Shown: positions 42,494 through 52,599, counted from the first letter of the stretch. The stretch: DNA of 64,000 nt from Alistipes sp. (GCA_017629145.1 JAGBXR010000023.1:1-64000); one strand, 5' to 3'. Program-made: numbers and translations. The notes: generated from the letters alone by a model not told the origin.

Positions 42494-44107
42494 ATGGAGA
42501 ATCAGTCAAAAGGTATTAAGAAGTACCTCGGCGGTATTATCTGCCTCGTTATCGTTATCGGCATTTTTGGCGGTATTGGCTCGGTTATGGGTCTCCCAAA
42601 TATGCTTAACACAATTATGAAGACGGCGCACGACTTGTTGCTCAACACCGTTTTCTACCTTATGGCAATCTGTGTTATCACAGGTGCGTTGGGTCGCATT
42701 TTCGTGGAGTTTGGTGTCGTAGGCCTCTTGGAGCGTATCTTGCGCCCATTGATGAAGCCTTTGTTCAACCTCCCGGGTGTAGCATCTCTCGGTGCGGTTA
42801 TGACATTCTTGTCGGATAACCCAGCTATCATCTCACTTGCAAAGGATAAGCGTTTCAGCACCTACTTCCGCAAGTATCAGTTTATCTCGCTCACCAACTT
42901 CGGTACAGCATTCGGTATGGGTCTGCTCGTTATCGTATTTATGGTGTCGCAGGGCTTCTTTGTAGAGCCATTCATCGGTTTGGCAGGTGCGGTTATTGGC
43001 TGTATCACCTCTACACGCCTTATGCAGCGTTTCATCGTTAAGCAGTATCCCGATTTCAAGGAGGAGTTCGCTGCTGTTCTCGATGAGAACGATATGCAGG
43101 AGCAGGAGTCAGTTAAGGAGACCTCGATGTTCACACGTATCCTCAACTCGTTGCTCGATGGTGGTAAGACAGGTGTTGACGTAGGTCTCTCAATCATCCC
43201 TGGTGTATTGATCATCTCTACGTTGGTTATGATCCTTACATTCACAACTGGTGACAACGGCGTATACGATGGTGCTGCATACGAGGGTGTAGGCTTCTTG
43301 CCTTGGCTCTTCGGTAAGATTAACATTATCTTCGAGTGGTTGTTCGGCTTCGAGCATCCAGCGCTTATGGCCTTCCCTATCACAGCTCTCGGTGCTGTTG
43401 GTGCTGCTTTGGGTCTTATCCCTGGCTTCATTCAGGAGGGTTGGGTTGATGGCAACGCTATCGCCGTGTTCACAGCTATCGGTATGTGCTGGAGCGGTTA
43501 CCTCAGCACTCACACCGCTATGCTCGATGCTCTCGGCTACCGTAAGCTCACCTCTAAGGCTATCCTCGCTCATACGGTAGGTGGTCTTGTGGCAGCTATC
43601 TCGGCACATTGGATGTTCGTGCTCTACGCATTGGTGTTTGGCACTCCTTCGACATTTGAGGGTGGCGCTGACCGCTATGAGCCTGCAAACAAGGTTATCG
43701 CCTTCGAGATGGTTGGTGACAATCAGATTCGTGTTGGCGACCGCGTATTTACGGACAATCCTGAGGATAAGTCTACCGACGACCGTTCTTTGGCTAACTA
43801 CATCTTCGACTACCTCAAGTCTAATTCTGAGGTTATCACTGCTGATAACGAGGAGGGTACGAAGCTTAACGTTGCAGAGTTTATCTTCGATAAGGATCTT
43901 CCAGAGGATATGTACGAGAGCCTCTACCGCGAGGTGCGTGTAGGTTTCAGCTGGTATATGGACGAGGTTGCTATGAAGTACTTCAAGCGTCCGGTAAGCG
44001 AGCTTACAGCCGAGGAGAAGGCGGAGCTCGATGAGCTTATTCCATTCCGCTTCGACAGAGAGGACGTAGAGCCTCTTGCAGTTGAGGAGAACGGCTCGGA
44101 GGAGTAA
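42494..44107 (+). CDS. Nucleoside-recognition (GATE) domain membrane protein
   Basis: A polytopic inner-membrane protein of 537 residues with two Gate-type halves: SDNPAIISLAKDKRFSTYF in the first and GYLSTHTAMLDALGYRKLTS in the second, with about eleven helices between residues 12 and 380. This resembles the SpmA/SpmB-YjiH and CD0519/CD1768 family of transport-related proteins. The last 150 residues are soluble and acidic, with no family I recognise. The substrate is unknown; it is co-directional with the porin upstream. Confidence 0.8.
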   Translation: MENQSKGIKKYLGGIICLVIVIGIFGGIGSVMGLPNMLNTIMKTAHDLLLNTVFYLMAICVITGALGRIFVEFGVVGLLERILRPLMKPLFNLPGVASLGAVMTFLSDNPAIISLAKDKRFSTYFRKYQFISLTNFGTAFGMGLLVIVFMVSQGFFVEPFIGLAGAVIGCITSTRLMQRFIVKQYPDFKEEFAAVLDENDMQEQESVKETSMFTRILNSLLDGGKTGVDVGLSIIPGVLIISTLVMILTFTTGDNGVYDGAAYEGVGFLPWLFGKINIIFEWLFGFEHPALMAFPITALGAVGAALGLIPGFIQEGWVDGNAIAVFTAIGMCWSGYLSTHTAMLDALGYRKLTSKAILAHTVGGLVAAISAHWMFVLYALVFGTPSTFEGGADRYEPANKVIAFEMVGDNQIRVGDRVFTDNPEDKSTDDRSLANYIFDYLKSNSEVITADNEEGTKLNVAEFIFDKDLPEDMYESLYREVRVGFSWYMDEVAMKYFKRPVSELTAEEKAELDELIPFRFDREDVEPLAVEENGSEE

Positions 44108-44117
44108 CAATATTGTA

Positions 44118-44155
44118 TGGAGAGCGCCGAGTTTTGTGGTGCTCTCCATTTTTTT
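44118..44155 (+). terminator. Terminator of the porin/GATE operon
   Basis: Stem GGAGAGCGCC / GGTGCTCTCC (window 44119-44147) and a run of seven T. Confidence 0.88.
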
Positions 44156-44176
44156 AGACTAACTACTTAACATTAG

Positions 44177-46420
44177 ATGGGTTTTATGAGATTCTTAAAG
44201 TATTTGTCGCTCTGCACTGCACTCCTTGGTGTTGCTTGTGCGCAGGACGACATTATTGGTTCAGGTGCCGCTGAGCACTGCTCATCACGTGAACTTGTCG
44301 TAGCATTCGAGGCTGACGACACACGTGTTCAGCTTAACGACGATCGCAAGACGGTGTGGACAAATGATGACCGTGTGGCTGTATACTATGCTTCGGGTAG
44401 TGTCGAGGAGTGGATGTACAACGGTGCAACAGGTGAGCGCTATGCGTCGCTTGTGCCTGTGTCAAACTCGACAGTGAGCGATAGCGACACGATGATGGCT
44501 ATGGCATATCCCTATAGCTCGGATTTCAAGTTCGATGTTGCAGGCTCTTCTCTCAAGGCTATGCTCCCAGCTACGCAGAAATATCTGGCAGGCAGCTATG
44601 GTGTAGGTGCAAACCTTATGGTTGGCAATGTGGGTAACCCCACAACTATGCGTAACGTATGCGGTTGGTTGCGTCTCGAGGTTACGGGTAATGGCGAGAA
44701 GGTGATGAGCATCGCGCTTCGTGGTAATCGCAATGAGCAGGTGTCGGGCGAGATTATCGTTGACACGGAGGATGCATCGTCGAAGCTTACCGAGGATAGT
44801 AGCAAGGCCTATGGTGTGGTTGTTCTCGATTGCGGTGATGGTGTGACACTCTCGGCGAAGGCTACAATATTCTACATTGCGTTGCCTCCACAGAAGTTCT
44901 CAAAGGGCCTTAACGTAGAGCTGTTGTGTAGCAATGCCGAGGTTATGACCCAGACGACCGAGAATAGCATCACTATTTCGCGCAATGTGATCACTCCTAT
45001 GGAGTCATTCGCATTCAAGGCCGATAGCCAGGAGCTATCAGAGGGCTTCTACCCTTCAGGCAAGGAGGTGTGGTACAAGACATATTCAGGAGGTTTGATG
45101 GCGATTAACGGCTCACCATTCAACGCAACTGTAAAGTCGAACAAGACCGTAGAATTGTGTGTCAACGATATGTGCCGTATTATCAACTGCATCACTTGCG
45201 ATAAGACGGTTACAAGCGTTGAGGCTATGTCGTTCCTCTACAGCGAGTTGGAGTCTATCTATCTTCCACACAGCGTAACCAGCATCGGTGCATCATCGTT
45301 CCTTGAGAGCTTAGACCTCTACGAGGTACACTTTGGTAAGGGTCTCAAGAGCATCGGTCAGGGTGCTTTTGCCAACTGCTCATACCTCCGATATATCTAC
45401 TGTCGTGCTGCGGTGCCTCCAACCATCGGCGAGTATGCCTTCTTGAGCGATGCTGAATCGAGCTACAACTATGTAGGTGCACGAATCTATGTTCCTGCGC
45501 AGTCGGTAGCCCTCTATAAGAGTGCCCCAGGCTGGAGTAAGTTTGCAAACTACATCGTAGGTTACGACTTTGTTAAGGGTGAGGAGAGCAGCGTAGTCAT
45601 CGGTGGCGATAGCGATGAGGATGATGAGTATGTTGACGATGGCACATTCACCGGCAGCAACTTCAACCACCGTTTGCTACTTATCGACCATACAGGTATG
45701 GATTGCGGTTATTGCCCCGAGATGACCGATCGTCTGCACGCACTTTCAGAGTCGAAGTATGCAAACTACTACTACGAGGTGCAGTGCCACGGTGGTGGTT
45801 ATGCTACAGGTGGCGACCCGGGATACTCGGCAGCAGCTGCTGTTGTAGATGCTTTCCATCGCGGTAAGAGATTTATTACGGGTTACCCAACAGCTTGTGT
45901 TAACTTCCTCTATGGCTCGGTTAGCCGTGGTAATACAGACGATGCGTTTGTTAGAAATATGGGTAACGTCTTCAACGCTGTACGCAACAACTTTGGTGCG
46001 GAGGCTGGTATCGCCATTAGCTCAAAGATAGAGTCCAACAAGGTTAAGGTTGATATCGAGGTGACATCGGCCAAGAGCCAGAACTACAAGGTGACTGCGT
46101 GGGTGCTCGAAAACGATATCTACTCGCCAAATCAGAGTGGTGCTAGTTCGGTGCTTCACCGCACCTACAACCACGTGCTTCGTGCTATCGGTGGCGCATA
46201 TAGCTCAAGCGATATCTCGGGTGATGCACTCGGTCGAATCGCTGCTGGCGAGAAGGCAACCAAGAGCTTCACAATCGATCTCAACAGCAGTTGGGTTAAG
46301 AGTAACCTCGAGGTGCTTGTTATTGTCAGCGCACCTAACGCTAATAACGAGTACGAGGTTGTGAATACAGCTCTCTGCCCTGCAAATGGCAGCTGCGACT
46401 ACGAGCCTGTACAGAACTAA
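44177..46420 (+). CDS. Lipoprotein: shared N-module, BspA repeat, Omp28-like domain
   Basis: A 747-residue lipoprotein (lipobox LLGVAC, Cys21). Residues about 30-290 are the module shared with 30414, 33805 and 46436 (DDTRVQLNDDRKTVWTNDDR, NVCGWLRLEVTG, ISRNVITPMESFAF). About 355-465 are short BspA-like repeats (SVTSIGASSFLESLDLYEV, KSIGQGAFANC) with the cap YCRAAVPPTIGEYAF. About 495-747 resembles the Omp28-related/thioredoxin-like fold: LLLIDHTGMDCGYCPEMTD, with a CGYC pair. An ATG three codons later (44186) is an equally possible start. It is followed 15 bases later by a fourth family member. Confidence 0.83.
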   Translation: MGFMRFLKYLSLCTALLGVACAQDDIIGSGAAEHCSSRELVVAFEADDTRVQLNDDRKTVWTNDDRVAVYYASGSVEEWMYNGATGERYASLVPVSNSTVSDSDTMMAMAYPYSSDFKFDVAGSSLKAMLPATQKYLAGSYGVGANLMVGNVGNPTTMRNVCGWLRLEVTGNGEKVMSIALRGNRNEQVSGEIIVDTEDASSKLTEDSSKAYGVVVLDCGDGVTLSAKATIFYIALPPQKFSKGLNVELLCSNAEVMTQTTENSITISRNVITPMESFAFKADSQELSEGFYPSGKEVWYKTYSGGLMAINGSPFNATVKSNKTVELCVNDMCRIINCITCDKTVTSVEAMSFLYSELESIYLPHSVTSIGASSFLESLDLYEVHFGKGLKSIGQGAFANCSYLRYIYCRAAVPPTIGEYAFLSDAESSYNYVGARIYVPAQSVALYKSAPGWSKFANYIVGYDFVKGEESSVVIGGDSDEDDEYVDDGTFTGSNFNHRLLLIDHTGMDCGYCPEMTDRLHALSESKYANYYYEVQCHGGGYATGGDPGYSAAAAVVDAFHRGKRFITGYPTACVNFLYGSVSRGNTDDAFVRNMGNVFNAVRNNFGAEAGIAISSKIESNKVKVDIEVTSAKSQNYKVTAWVLENDIYSPNQSGASSVLHRTYNHVLRAIGGAYSSSDISGDALGRIAAGEKATKSFTIDLNSSWVKSNLEVLVIVSAPNANNEYEVVNTALCPANGSCDYEPVQN

Positions 46421-46435
46421 TAACTATTGCCGTAT

Positions 46436-47335
46436 ATGATAGCTCTATGTTTCGCTCTCCTTGTGGCAATCACGTTTGCATCCTGCACAACGGCTGGGTG
46501 TGACGATATAGTGCCACAGCGCGTGGGCGAGGCTATGCCTCTTGAACAGCTCTATCTGGAGTTCGATTGCAGCGACCTATCGCGCGTTGAACTTCGTGAA
46601 GGTCGAAGCGTGTGGAGCGAGGGCGATTGTGTCTCGGTATACAACTTCTCGAACGTAAATCAACGTTGGATGTTCGATGGGCAGAGTGGCGACCGTTGTG
46701 GTAGCTTCTCGCCTATCGATATAGGCGGCGAGGGTCGTGCTACGGAGTATCTCGTGGTGCTCTACCCCTATAGCAGCAACTATTGGCTCAACAGCCGCAA
46801 TGGTAACGTCGATGTGATGTTTGCCGAGGTACAGCACTACAAAGAGGATAGCTTCGGTGTAGGCTCTTCGATAATGGTTGCAATGGGCGATGCAAATGAT
46901 GTACTCGAGGGCCTGAAGCTGCGCAACGTGTGTGGCTGGTTGCGTCTGCACCTCGTGGGTAGCGACAAATCTGTCGCATCGATACGATTGTGGGGCAACG
47001 ATGGCGAGCAACTTGCAGGACGCGCTTATCTCAACGCGGCAGATGCTACGCTGCAACTTGTCTCACAGCCACAACTCGGCGAGGGGGGCGATGTGGGCGG
47101 AACGCTCATCTTTCCTGGAGATATTGTCGAGGTTGTGACGTTGGAGTGTGGCGGTGTCGAGCTTGGTGTCGAGGCAAAGAGTTTCTACTTCGCGCTGCCA
47201 CCAATCAGCCTTGCGAAGGGTTTTACGGTTGAGATATGTTGCGCAGATGGCACTACAATGACACGTAGCACAACCAAGCGTATAGATATTGTGCGCAACC
47301 ACGTACATCCTATGCGCGAAATAGTTGTCGAGTAG
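46436..47335 (+). CDS. Lipoprotein consisting of the shared N-terminal module only
   Basis: A 299-residue lipoprotein (lipobox ITFASC, Cys17). It matches the first 290 residues of the three larger lipoproteins (GRSVWSEGDCVSVYNF, GDRCGSFSPI, LYPYSSNYWLN, LRNVCGWLRLHLVG, NDGEQLAGRAYL, EAKSFYFALPPISLAKGF, RNHVHPM) and stops there, which defines the module boundary. The ATG at 46436 gives a good signal peptide; a TTG nine bases before is not needed. It shares a transcript with the gene at 44177 and ends at a strong terminator. Confidence 0.82.
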   Translation: MIALCFALLVAITFASCTTAGCDDIVPQRVGEAMPLEQLYLEFDCSDLSRVELREGRSVWSEGDCVSVYNFSNVNQRWMFDGQSGDRCGSFSPIDIGGEGRATEYLVVLYPYSSNYWLNSRNGNVDVMFAEVQHYKEDSFGVGSSIMVAMGDANDVLEGLKLRNVCGWLRLHLVGSDKSVASIRLWGNDGEQLAGRAYLNAADATLQLVSQPQLGEGGDVGGTLIFPGDIVEVVTLECGGVELGVEAKSFYFALPPISLAKGFTVEICCADGTTMTRSTTKRIDIVRNHVHPMREIVVE

Positions 47336-47352
47336 CAGGCGCTGTGCACACA

Positions 47353-47402
47353 ACAAACAACGAGGAGATGTCCGACATATGGGGACATCTCCTCGTTTGT
47401 TA
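47353..47402. terminator. Bidirectional terminator
   Basis: A 21-base stem AACAAACAACGAGGAGATGTC / its complement (47353-47373, 47382-47402) between convergent genes; T-rich on both strands. Confidence 0.9.
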
Positions 47403-47404
47403 TA

Positions 47405-48541
47405 TCAGCCGCGGATCTTGGCTTTGGCTCGTCGCTTTACTACCATACGGCGTATCCACAGGTAGTAGCCCGTAAGCGGTAGTGTTGCACCGAGCATTGC
47501 TGCCAGAAACCACATAATGCGTGTTACCATACCACCGAAGTTACCTACGTGCAGCGAGTATATCCAGCCACGCGCCTTGTTGGCCTTCGTCGAGTCGCTG
47601 TATAGCTCAACGCCCACAATCTCACCTGTGGCGTTGTCGAAGGTGTAGCGGTCTGCGGCGCGCTGATTGCCCCAACCCCCGCTCTTTACCGTTGCCGCAC
47701 CCTTCGATATGGTTATCTGCTCGGCCTCAGTATTCGCGCTCGCAATCTGCTCATAGGCCTCCTGCCAATATGCGTAGGGCGTAGTATCTGTCGTGCGACT
47801 ATCTCTTCTCGCCTTTGAATCTGTAGGACTATTTGTTGGCTTGCTACTCTTTGTCTGCTCGATGCCAAGCACCGAGTAGAGACCATCGCGATACCAACTG
47901 AACGACCACGTAAGACCTGTAAGAGCCATCACTAATAGCAGAGCTGTGGCGTAGAAGCCACCTGCAACGTGTAGGTCGTAGAGCAGACGGTGGCGGCCAC
48001 TACGCACCTTAATCTTGAGGCGTGCGCCGAGCGACTTTAGGTGCTTGGGTAGCCATATCACAACTCCCGTAAGGATGATGATAACCATCAGTAGGGTGCT
48101 TATACCGACTATCATCTTACCCCAAAATATCGAGCCATCGCCAGGGTTTGAGTCCATCAGCCAGCGGTGTAGACGGAACATAGTGCGGAAAAATCCAAGT
48201 CGCTCGGGCTGTCCGAGTACCTCGCCGCTATATTGGTCAACGTACGTTGCGCCGTGCTTCGGTTGCGAGAGGTTTACCTTGTAGCTGCGTTCTGCGTCGT
48301 CGAAGATGGTTATGCCACGAATCTCCTGACCCTCGGCAAGCGTAGGCTCGACACGAGCTAAAAGCTCGTCGATGGGTAGGGCCTCTGCGCCAACCTCCGC
48401 GACATATAGATAGTCGCGGTGTGCGCGCTCCGAGATTTCGGGCTCAAATATTAGTACCGCACCCGTAAAGCAGGTTACGGATACCACCATTCCGATAGGT
48501 ATCGACAACCAGAGGTGTAGCTGCTTGAATATCTTTTTCAT
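47405..48541 (-). CDS. xusC: PepSY-associated membrane protein, XusC-like
   Basis: An inner-membrane protein of 378 residues with four helices (about 13-33, 145-167, 193-214 and 337-360) and PepSY-type periplasmic domains. Conserved histidines lie at helix ends (LHLWLSIPIG, RLHRWLMDS, DLHVAGGFY, SLHVGNFGG), typical of the PepSY_TM ferric/siderophore reductase group. Order TonB receptor, DUF4374 lipoprotein, PepSY protein matches the xusABC xenosiderophore operon known from B. thetaiotaomicron, so an iron role is inferred from context. Confidence 0.82.
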   Translation of the reverse strand: MKKIFKQLHLWLSIPIGMVVSVTCFTGAVLIFEPEISERAHRDYLYVAEVGAEALPIDELLARVEPTLAEGQEIRGITIFDDAERSYKVNLSQPKHGATYVDQYSGEVLGQPERLGFFRTMFRLHRWLMDSNPGDGSIFWGKMIVGISTLLMVIIILTGVVIWLPKHLKSLGARLKIKVRSGRHRLLYDLHVAGGFYATALLLVMALTGLTWSFSWYRDGLYSVLGIEQTKSSKPTNSPTDSKARRDSRTTDTTPYAYWQEAYEQIASANTEAEQITISKGAATVKSGGWGNQRAADRYTFDNATGEIVGVELYSDSTKANKARGWIYSLHVGNFGGMVTRIMWFLAAMLGATLPLTGYYLWIRRMVVKRRAKAKIRG

Positions 48542-48564
48542 ATATTGTGTGCGTCGAATTATAG

Positions 48565-49962
48565 TTATAGCGGAAAGAGACGGCCTACACCGCTAATCTG
48601 TGTTGCCTCAACAGTTATGCCCTTTGTGGCTACTGCCGATACGTTGTCGATGACATATATTGCAGGGTAGTCGTTGGTGGTTGTTACTGTTATGTAGCAC
48701 TTGTCACCCTCGCTATATGGCGCGCTGCCAAAGCCTGAGATATTCTCGGCCGCAGGAAGCCCCGTAACATACTTAAGCGTGCCGGCCTCAGCGTCGAATA
48801 TTGCGAGCTTGTTGGCTGTCATACTCTTTTCGGGGGTGATAGGCGCGTTGTACATAAGCATTAGGAACTTAGTGCCACCAATAGGCCAGGTGCGCAGGAA
48901 TGAGCAACCATCGGCCAATGCCTCGATGTTGTAGTAGTAGCCGGGGTCGAACTCCTCAGCACCGCTCTTTATGCGCATTACACCAGCTGGAAGTGTGGTG
49001 CGCTGGCGGACATCGTCCATAGCCTTGGCATACGAGGGCGAGAATACGTATATGTCGCCATTATCCACGCTCCATATCATCTGGTAGTATTGCGACTTGT
49101 TGCGGCCACAAGCATAGCTTAGCTTGTCGGTCTTGATTAGGCGTTTCGAAGTGAGCGTCTCGTCATCAAATATTGCTACCCAGCACTCGTCGGGATATTG
49201 TGTCCACTGCAACTCTCCCTCCTTATATGCACCCGAGCCCGAGCCTCCCGCCTCGCTCTTTACGAGGTCGGAGTAGCCCTCGCGTATCCACTTGCCGCCC
49301 TCGACCTTCGCACCATATTGGCTAAGGCCCATAGGTACTGCTGCCGAGTATATCTTGTCGCCACTCTGCTCGATACCTGCAAGGGTAACATACTCGCCAT
49401 TGCCCAAGAAGTTCTCGGCCAGATATGCCTCCTCGCGGGTGTCGTTCGTGGTGTAGGTCTCGGCTGCGACATCGAGGTAGGAGATGAGTAGCGACTTAGG
49501 GATAAAACCGTTCTCGTCGGCCCACTCCGCAGGGCCATCGCCTGTCGATGATGTCATTATATATTTGTCGTAGATGCCATAGCTCGTAAAGCGACGCACG
49601 GCATACTCCGCAGGACGCGCCTCGAGAGTCATATCCTCACGGAGGATGTAGGAGCGTGTTGTACCGGCATTACCCTGGTTGTATGTAAGGCCATAGAGAT
49701 ACTTGTCGCCATAGAAAATCCAGTACGACGCGCCATCGTTTACTAAACCATTCTCCATACCCACGCTACCCTCGCTGAGTGTAGAGGTTGTGAGTAGAGC
49801 ATTTGTCGTAGTGTTGGAGAATACGCCTTGCGAGGCGATAACATAGGCGTAGTCCGTGCTTATTGCAGGCTTATCCTCGTTGTTGTGGTTGTTGCTCTCG
49901 CACGCTGCACCAAGAGTGGCTGCAGCAAGTAGCATTGTTCGAAAAATTGTCTTGAAGTTCAT
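48565..49962 (-). CDS. xusB: DUF4374 lipoprotein, XusB-like
   Basis: A 465-residue surface lipoprotein (lipobox TLGAAC, Cys21). The remainder reads as a beta-propeller-like protein with repeated strands ([73 protein letters not shown]), the DUF4374 family. XusB of B. thetaiotaomicron, from the same family and operon position, binds siderophores outside the cell. Here the ligand is unknown. It lies 29 bases after the receptor gene and 23 before the PepSY gene. Confidence 0.82.
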   Translation of the reverse strand: MNFKTIFRTMLLAAATLGAACESNNHNNEDKPAISTDYAYVIASQGVFSNTTTNALLTTSTLSEGSVGMENGLVNDGASYWIFYGDKYLYGLTYNQGNAGTTRSYILREDMTLEARPAEYAVRRFTSYGIYDKYIMTSSTGDGPAEWADENGFIPKSLLISYLDVAAETYTTNDTREEAYLAENFLGNGEYVTLAGIEQSGDKIYSAAVPMGLSQYGAKVEGGKWIREGYSDLVKSEAGGSGSGAYKEGELQWTQYPDECWVAIFDDETLTSKRLIKTDKLSYACGRNKSQYYQMIWSVDNGDIYVFSPSYAKAMDDVRQRTTLPAGVMRIKSGAEEFDPGYYYNIEALADGCSFLRTWPIGGTKFLMLMYNAPITPEKSMTANKLAIFDAEAGTLKYVTGLPAAENISGFGSAPYSEGDKCYITVTTTNDYPAIYVIDNVSAVATKGITVEATQISGVGRLFPL

Positions 49963-49991
49963 AATCTATCGTTTATTATTATTATCATACT

Positions 49992-52409
49992 CTATCTGCC
50001 TCCGAAAGCTACGCGCAGCTTGGCGTAGAAGGCACGACCTGCCTTCTGTAGCGAGAAGTTGTCGTAGAGCCTCTCATTTGTTATGTTGCGACACTCCACC
50101 GAGATGTTGTATCGACCGCCCTGTAGCGTATAGCTTATCGAGATGTTATGCGAAAATTGGCTTGGTACCATATACTCATCGCGGTTTGTTCCGATGCGCG
50201 ACGAGTAGTAGTAGAAGTTGTGCAGATACTGGTTGTCGTACGTAAGTGAGAGTGTGTTGTCCTTGTGCAGGAAATCTCGCCACGTGAAGGTCACATCGCT
50301 ATCGGCAAAGAGGTAGGGTATATTGGGCATACGGTCGCCATAGCCGAGGTTGGGCATCGTCGTACCGAGTGCGAGCTTCATATTGTCGCGCACGTCCATA
50401 TATGTGAGGTTGCCACCTACCGAGAGCCATTCGGCGAAGGTGTAGCGTGCCGAGAGGTTAGCGCCGAGGGTCTGCACCTTGCCATAGTTGATATACGAGG
50501 CTGCCGACTTACCACCGCTTAGATCCACGATGTTGCGCTGTATGTAGTCCGTAGTGTTGCGCCAGATGAAACCGGCCTCGACAAATATGCCGTGACGCTC
50601 GTCGCTGCCGAGTGCGGTATTGTACGAGAGGCTGAAGTTGAGGTTGTCGCTCTTCTCGGGGCGTATGCCTACATCGCCCATTTCGAGATCCTCGTCACCA
50701 AAAAGCTCCTCGATAGTTGGCAGACGCACAGCCTTCTCGTAGGATAGCTTCGCCTGAAGCTCCTTAACGATGAAGTATGTTGCCGCAGCACCATAGCCAA
50801 AGGCATCCTCGCTGCGTGTATCACGCACAAACTCTGTCTGCTTGTCGTTTGTGGCTATTGGCCCTGAGGTGTAGAGCGCATAATACTTGGCAAATGCCGA
50901 GGCGCTCCACCTCTTCGATGGCGAGAAGCGATACTGCAGGCCGGTGATATTCTTGCGCGTCTGCTTATCGATAGCATCCGTTGCTACCTCCTTGGCTAAC
51001 AGTGAGCTATTCTCGCGGCGGAAGGCGTTGAATACGTGGTTGAGCGTTATATGGTGCTTGCGGCCGATGCGGTAGTTGAGTGTTGCCGTAGCGTTCCAGT
51101 TGTCGTTGTCGGCTGCTGAGTGCTGATACGACTGCTCACCAGGCGAGTTGAGACGCTTAGTCTCGCCACGCCAATTATACTTATACTGCGCTGTATCGAC
51201 ATTTACCGTATGATTACGGTTGTAGTTTGCCGTAAGCGTAAGGTCGAGGCCCTCGACCAGAAGGTTGCGCTTCTGATACTCTAACGATGGGAGAAGCGAG
51301 TAGCCGTAGCGAAACTTCTCGCCATAGACAATCTCCTGACGTACGCCAGTCTGTATATCCTTATGCATATGCGAGTAGGTCATACCAACCACCAGACGGT
51401 CTGCCCAGCGCTTGCCCACCACGCCGAGCTTTGCGACGATAGCCTCGTTGTGGTAGGTGTCGTGGAAACGCTCAACCCTCTCGAGCTTGTTGCGCTCGAT
51501 GCGGCCTGTAGCGAAATCCTCGACAGGCACGTCGATCTTATAGTTATTATTCGAGTAGTTCTGAAAGGCGTTTATCTCCCACATAAATCCGTTGTCGAGT
51601 GTCTGCCCAGCATTCACCGACGAGCGGTGGGTGTTGAACGAACCATAGGAGTAGGATGCGTCGGCAAACCAGCGACGACGCGCCTTGTTAGTGACGATGT
51701 TCACAACGCCACCAATGGCATCCGAGCCGAAGCCTACGGGTACCACGCCACGATATACCTCTATGCGCTCGGCAAAGCCTGCAGGTATGTTGTTCAGCGA
51801 GAAGGAGCTACCCACACCCTCTTGCGGTACGCCGTCGATAAATATCTTGACGTGCTTGCCCGTGAAGCCATCTACCGATAGCGACATATCCGAGCCTACA
51901 CCTCCCGCCTCGCGGAGCTTGAGACCAGGTGCGCGTGAGAGAGCGTCGCTTAGATTCTTCGTGGTATTGCGCAAAGGGGCTGTATCTACCGCCACAGCAT
52001 TAAATGCCGAGCGTCGCAGACCTCCTACGCCTGAGGCTGTTACGACCACTTCGTCTATAGCTGTGCTCTGCTCTTCGAGAGCGAAGTTTACGCTTGTAAT
52101 TGTGCTCTGCGATGCGTCGATATCCATCTTGCTCTCCTCATATCCGAGTACCGATGCAACTATAGTGTGCTTTCCACGCTCCACACGCAGGCTATAGTGT
52201 CCCGTAGCATCGGTTGTCGTACCTCGTGTGCTGCCCTCAATAAATATTGTGGCATAGGGCACAGCATCGCCCGAGCTATCCGTCACGCAGCCCTCTATGA
52301 CGACACCCCCAGGAGGTTGGGTAGAGGCTGTAGAAGCGTATGCCACGCTGTGCAAAAAGAGTATACCTATAATTATTATAGTGCGTATGTGTGTCGAAAC
52401 TCTCTCCAT
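49992..52409 (-). CDS. xusA: TonB-dependent outer-membrane receptor, XusA-like
   Basis: An 805-residue receptor. Signal peptide about 1-26; carboxypeptidase-regulatory-like domain about 37-112 (EGCVTDSSGDAVPYATIFIEG); TonB box-like EVVVTASGVGG; plug about 125-235 (LSDALSRAPGLKLREAGGVG, RIEVYRGVVPVGFGSDAIGG); 22-strand barrel to the end with a C-terminal aromatic strand (FYAKLRVAFGGR). There is no SusD partner, so it is of the metal/siderophore type rather than SusC. First gene of the xusABC-like operon with a canonical promoter at 52430. Confidence 0.88.
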   Translation of the reverse strand: MERVSTHIRTIIIIGILFLHSVAYASTASTQPPGGVVIEGCVTDSSGDAVPYATIFIEGSTRGTTTDATGHYSLRVERGKHTIVASVLGYEESKMDIDASQSTITSVNFALEEQSTAIDEVVVTASGVGGLRRSAFNAVAVDTAPLRNTTKNLSDALSRAPGLKLREAGGVGSDMSLSVDGFTGKHVKIFIDGVPQEGVGSSFSLNNIPAGFAERIEVYRGVVPVGFGSDAIGGVVNIVTNKARRRWFADASYSYGSFNTHRSSVNAGQTLDNGFMWEINAFQNYSNNNYKIDVPVEDFATGRIERNKLERVERFHDTYHNEAIVAKLGVVGKRWADRLVVGMTYSHMHKDIQTGVRQEIVYGEKFRYGYSLLPSLEYQKRNLLVEGLDLTLTANYNRNHTVNVDTAQYKYNWRGETKRLNSPGEQSYQHSAADNDNWNATATLNYRIGRKHHITLNHVFNAFRRENSSLLAKEVATDAIDKQTRKNITGLQYRFSPSKRWSASAFAKYYALYTSGPIATNDKQTEFVRDTRSEDAFGYGAAATYFIVKELQAKLSYEKAVRLPTIEELFGDEDLEMGDVGIRPEKSDNLNFSLSYNTALGSDERHGIFVEAGFIWRNTTDYIQRNIVDLSGGKSAASYINYGKVQTLGANLSARYTFAEWLSVGGNLTYMDVRDNMKLALGTTMPNLGYGDRMPNIPYLFADSDVTFTWRDFLHKDNTLSLTYDNQYLHNFYYYSSRIGTNRDEYMVPSQFSHNISISYTLQGGRYNISVECRNITNERLYDNFSLQKAGRAFYAKLRVAFGGR

Positions 52410-52429
52410 ATCTTCATATTTTCACACTG

Positions 52430-52460
52430 CAAAGGTATAGCATCGCGCAGAGCTGGACAA
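52430..52460 (-). promoter_or_regulatory. Promoter of the xusABC-like operon
   Basis: On the minus strand TTG (52458-52460) and TACCTTTG (52430-52437), 20 bases apart, about 20 bases before the ATG. Confidence 0.75.
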
Positions 52461-52569
52461 TCGCCAAATGTGGGTAAATTTGTGTCGTGCAGATACCATA
52501 TTTGGGGATATGCCGACGAAAAAGTGGGGGTTGGAAGGGATTTTGTGTGCAAAAAAGTGGATTTATATT

Positions 52570-52599
52570 TTTGATAATTAGAAAATAGACGTATATTTG
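52570..52599 (+). promoter_or_regulatory. Promoter of gcvH
   Basis: TTTG (52570-52573) and TATATTTG (52592-52599), 18 bases apart; start near 52606, so the leader is about 80 bases. Confidence 0.75.

Noticed and set aside
41397..42509. A 370-codon open frame antisense to the porin
   Set aside because: No homology pattern, no promoter; the plus-strand porin has a signal peptide and barrel pattern.
43190..44149. A 319-codon open frame antisense to the GATE-domain gene
   Set aside because: Shadow of the real gene; it would also run through the terminator at 44118.
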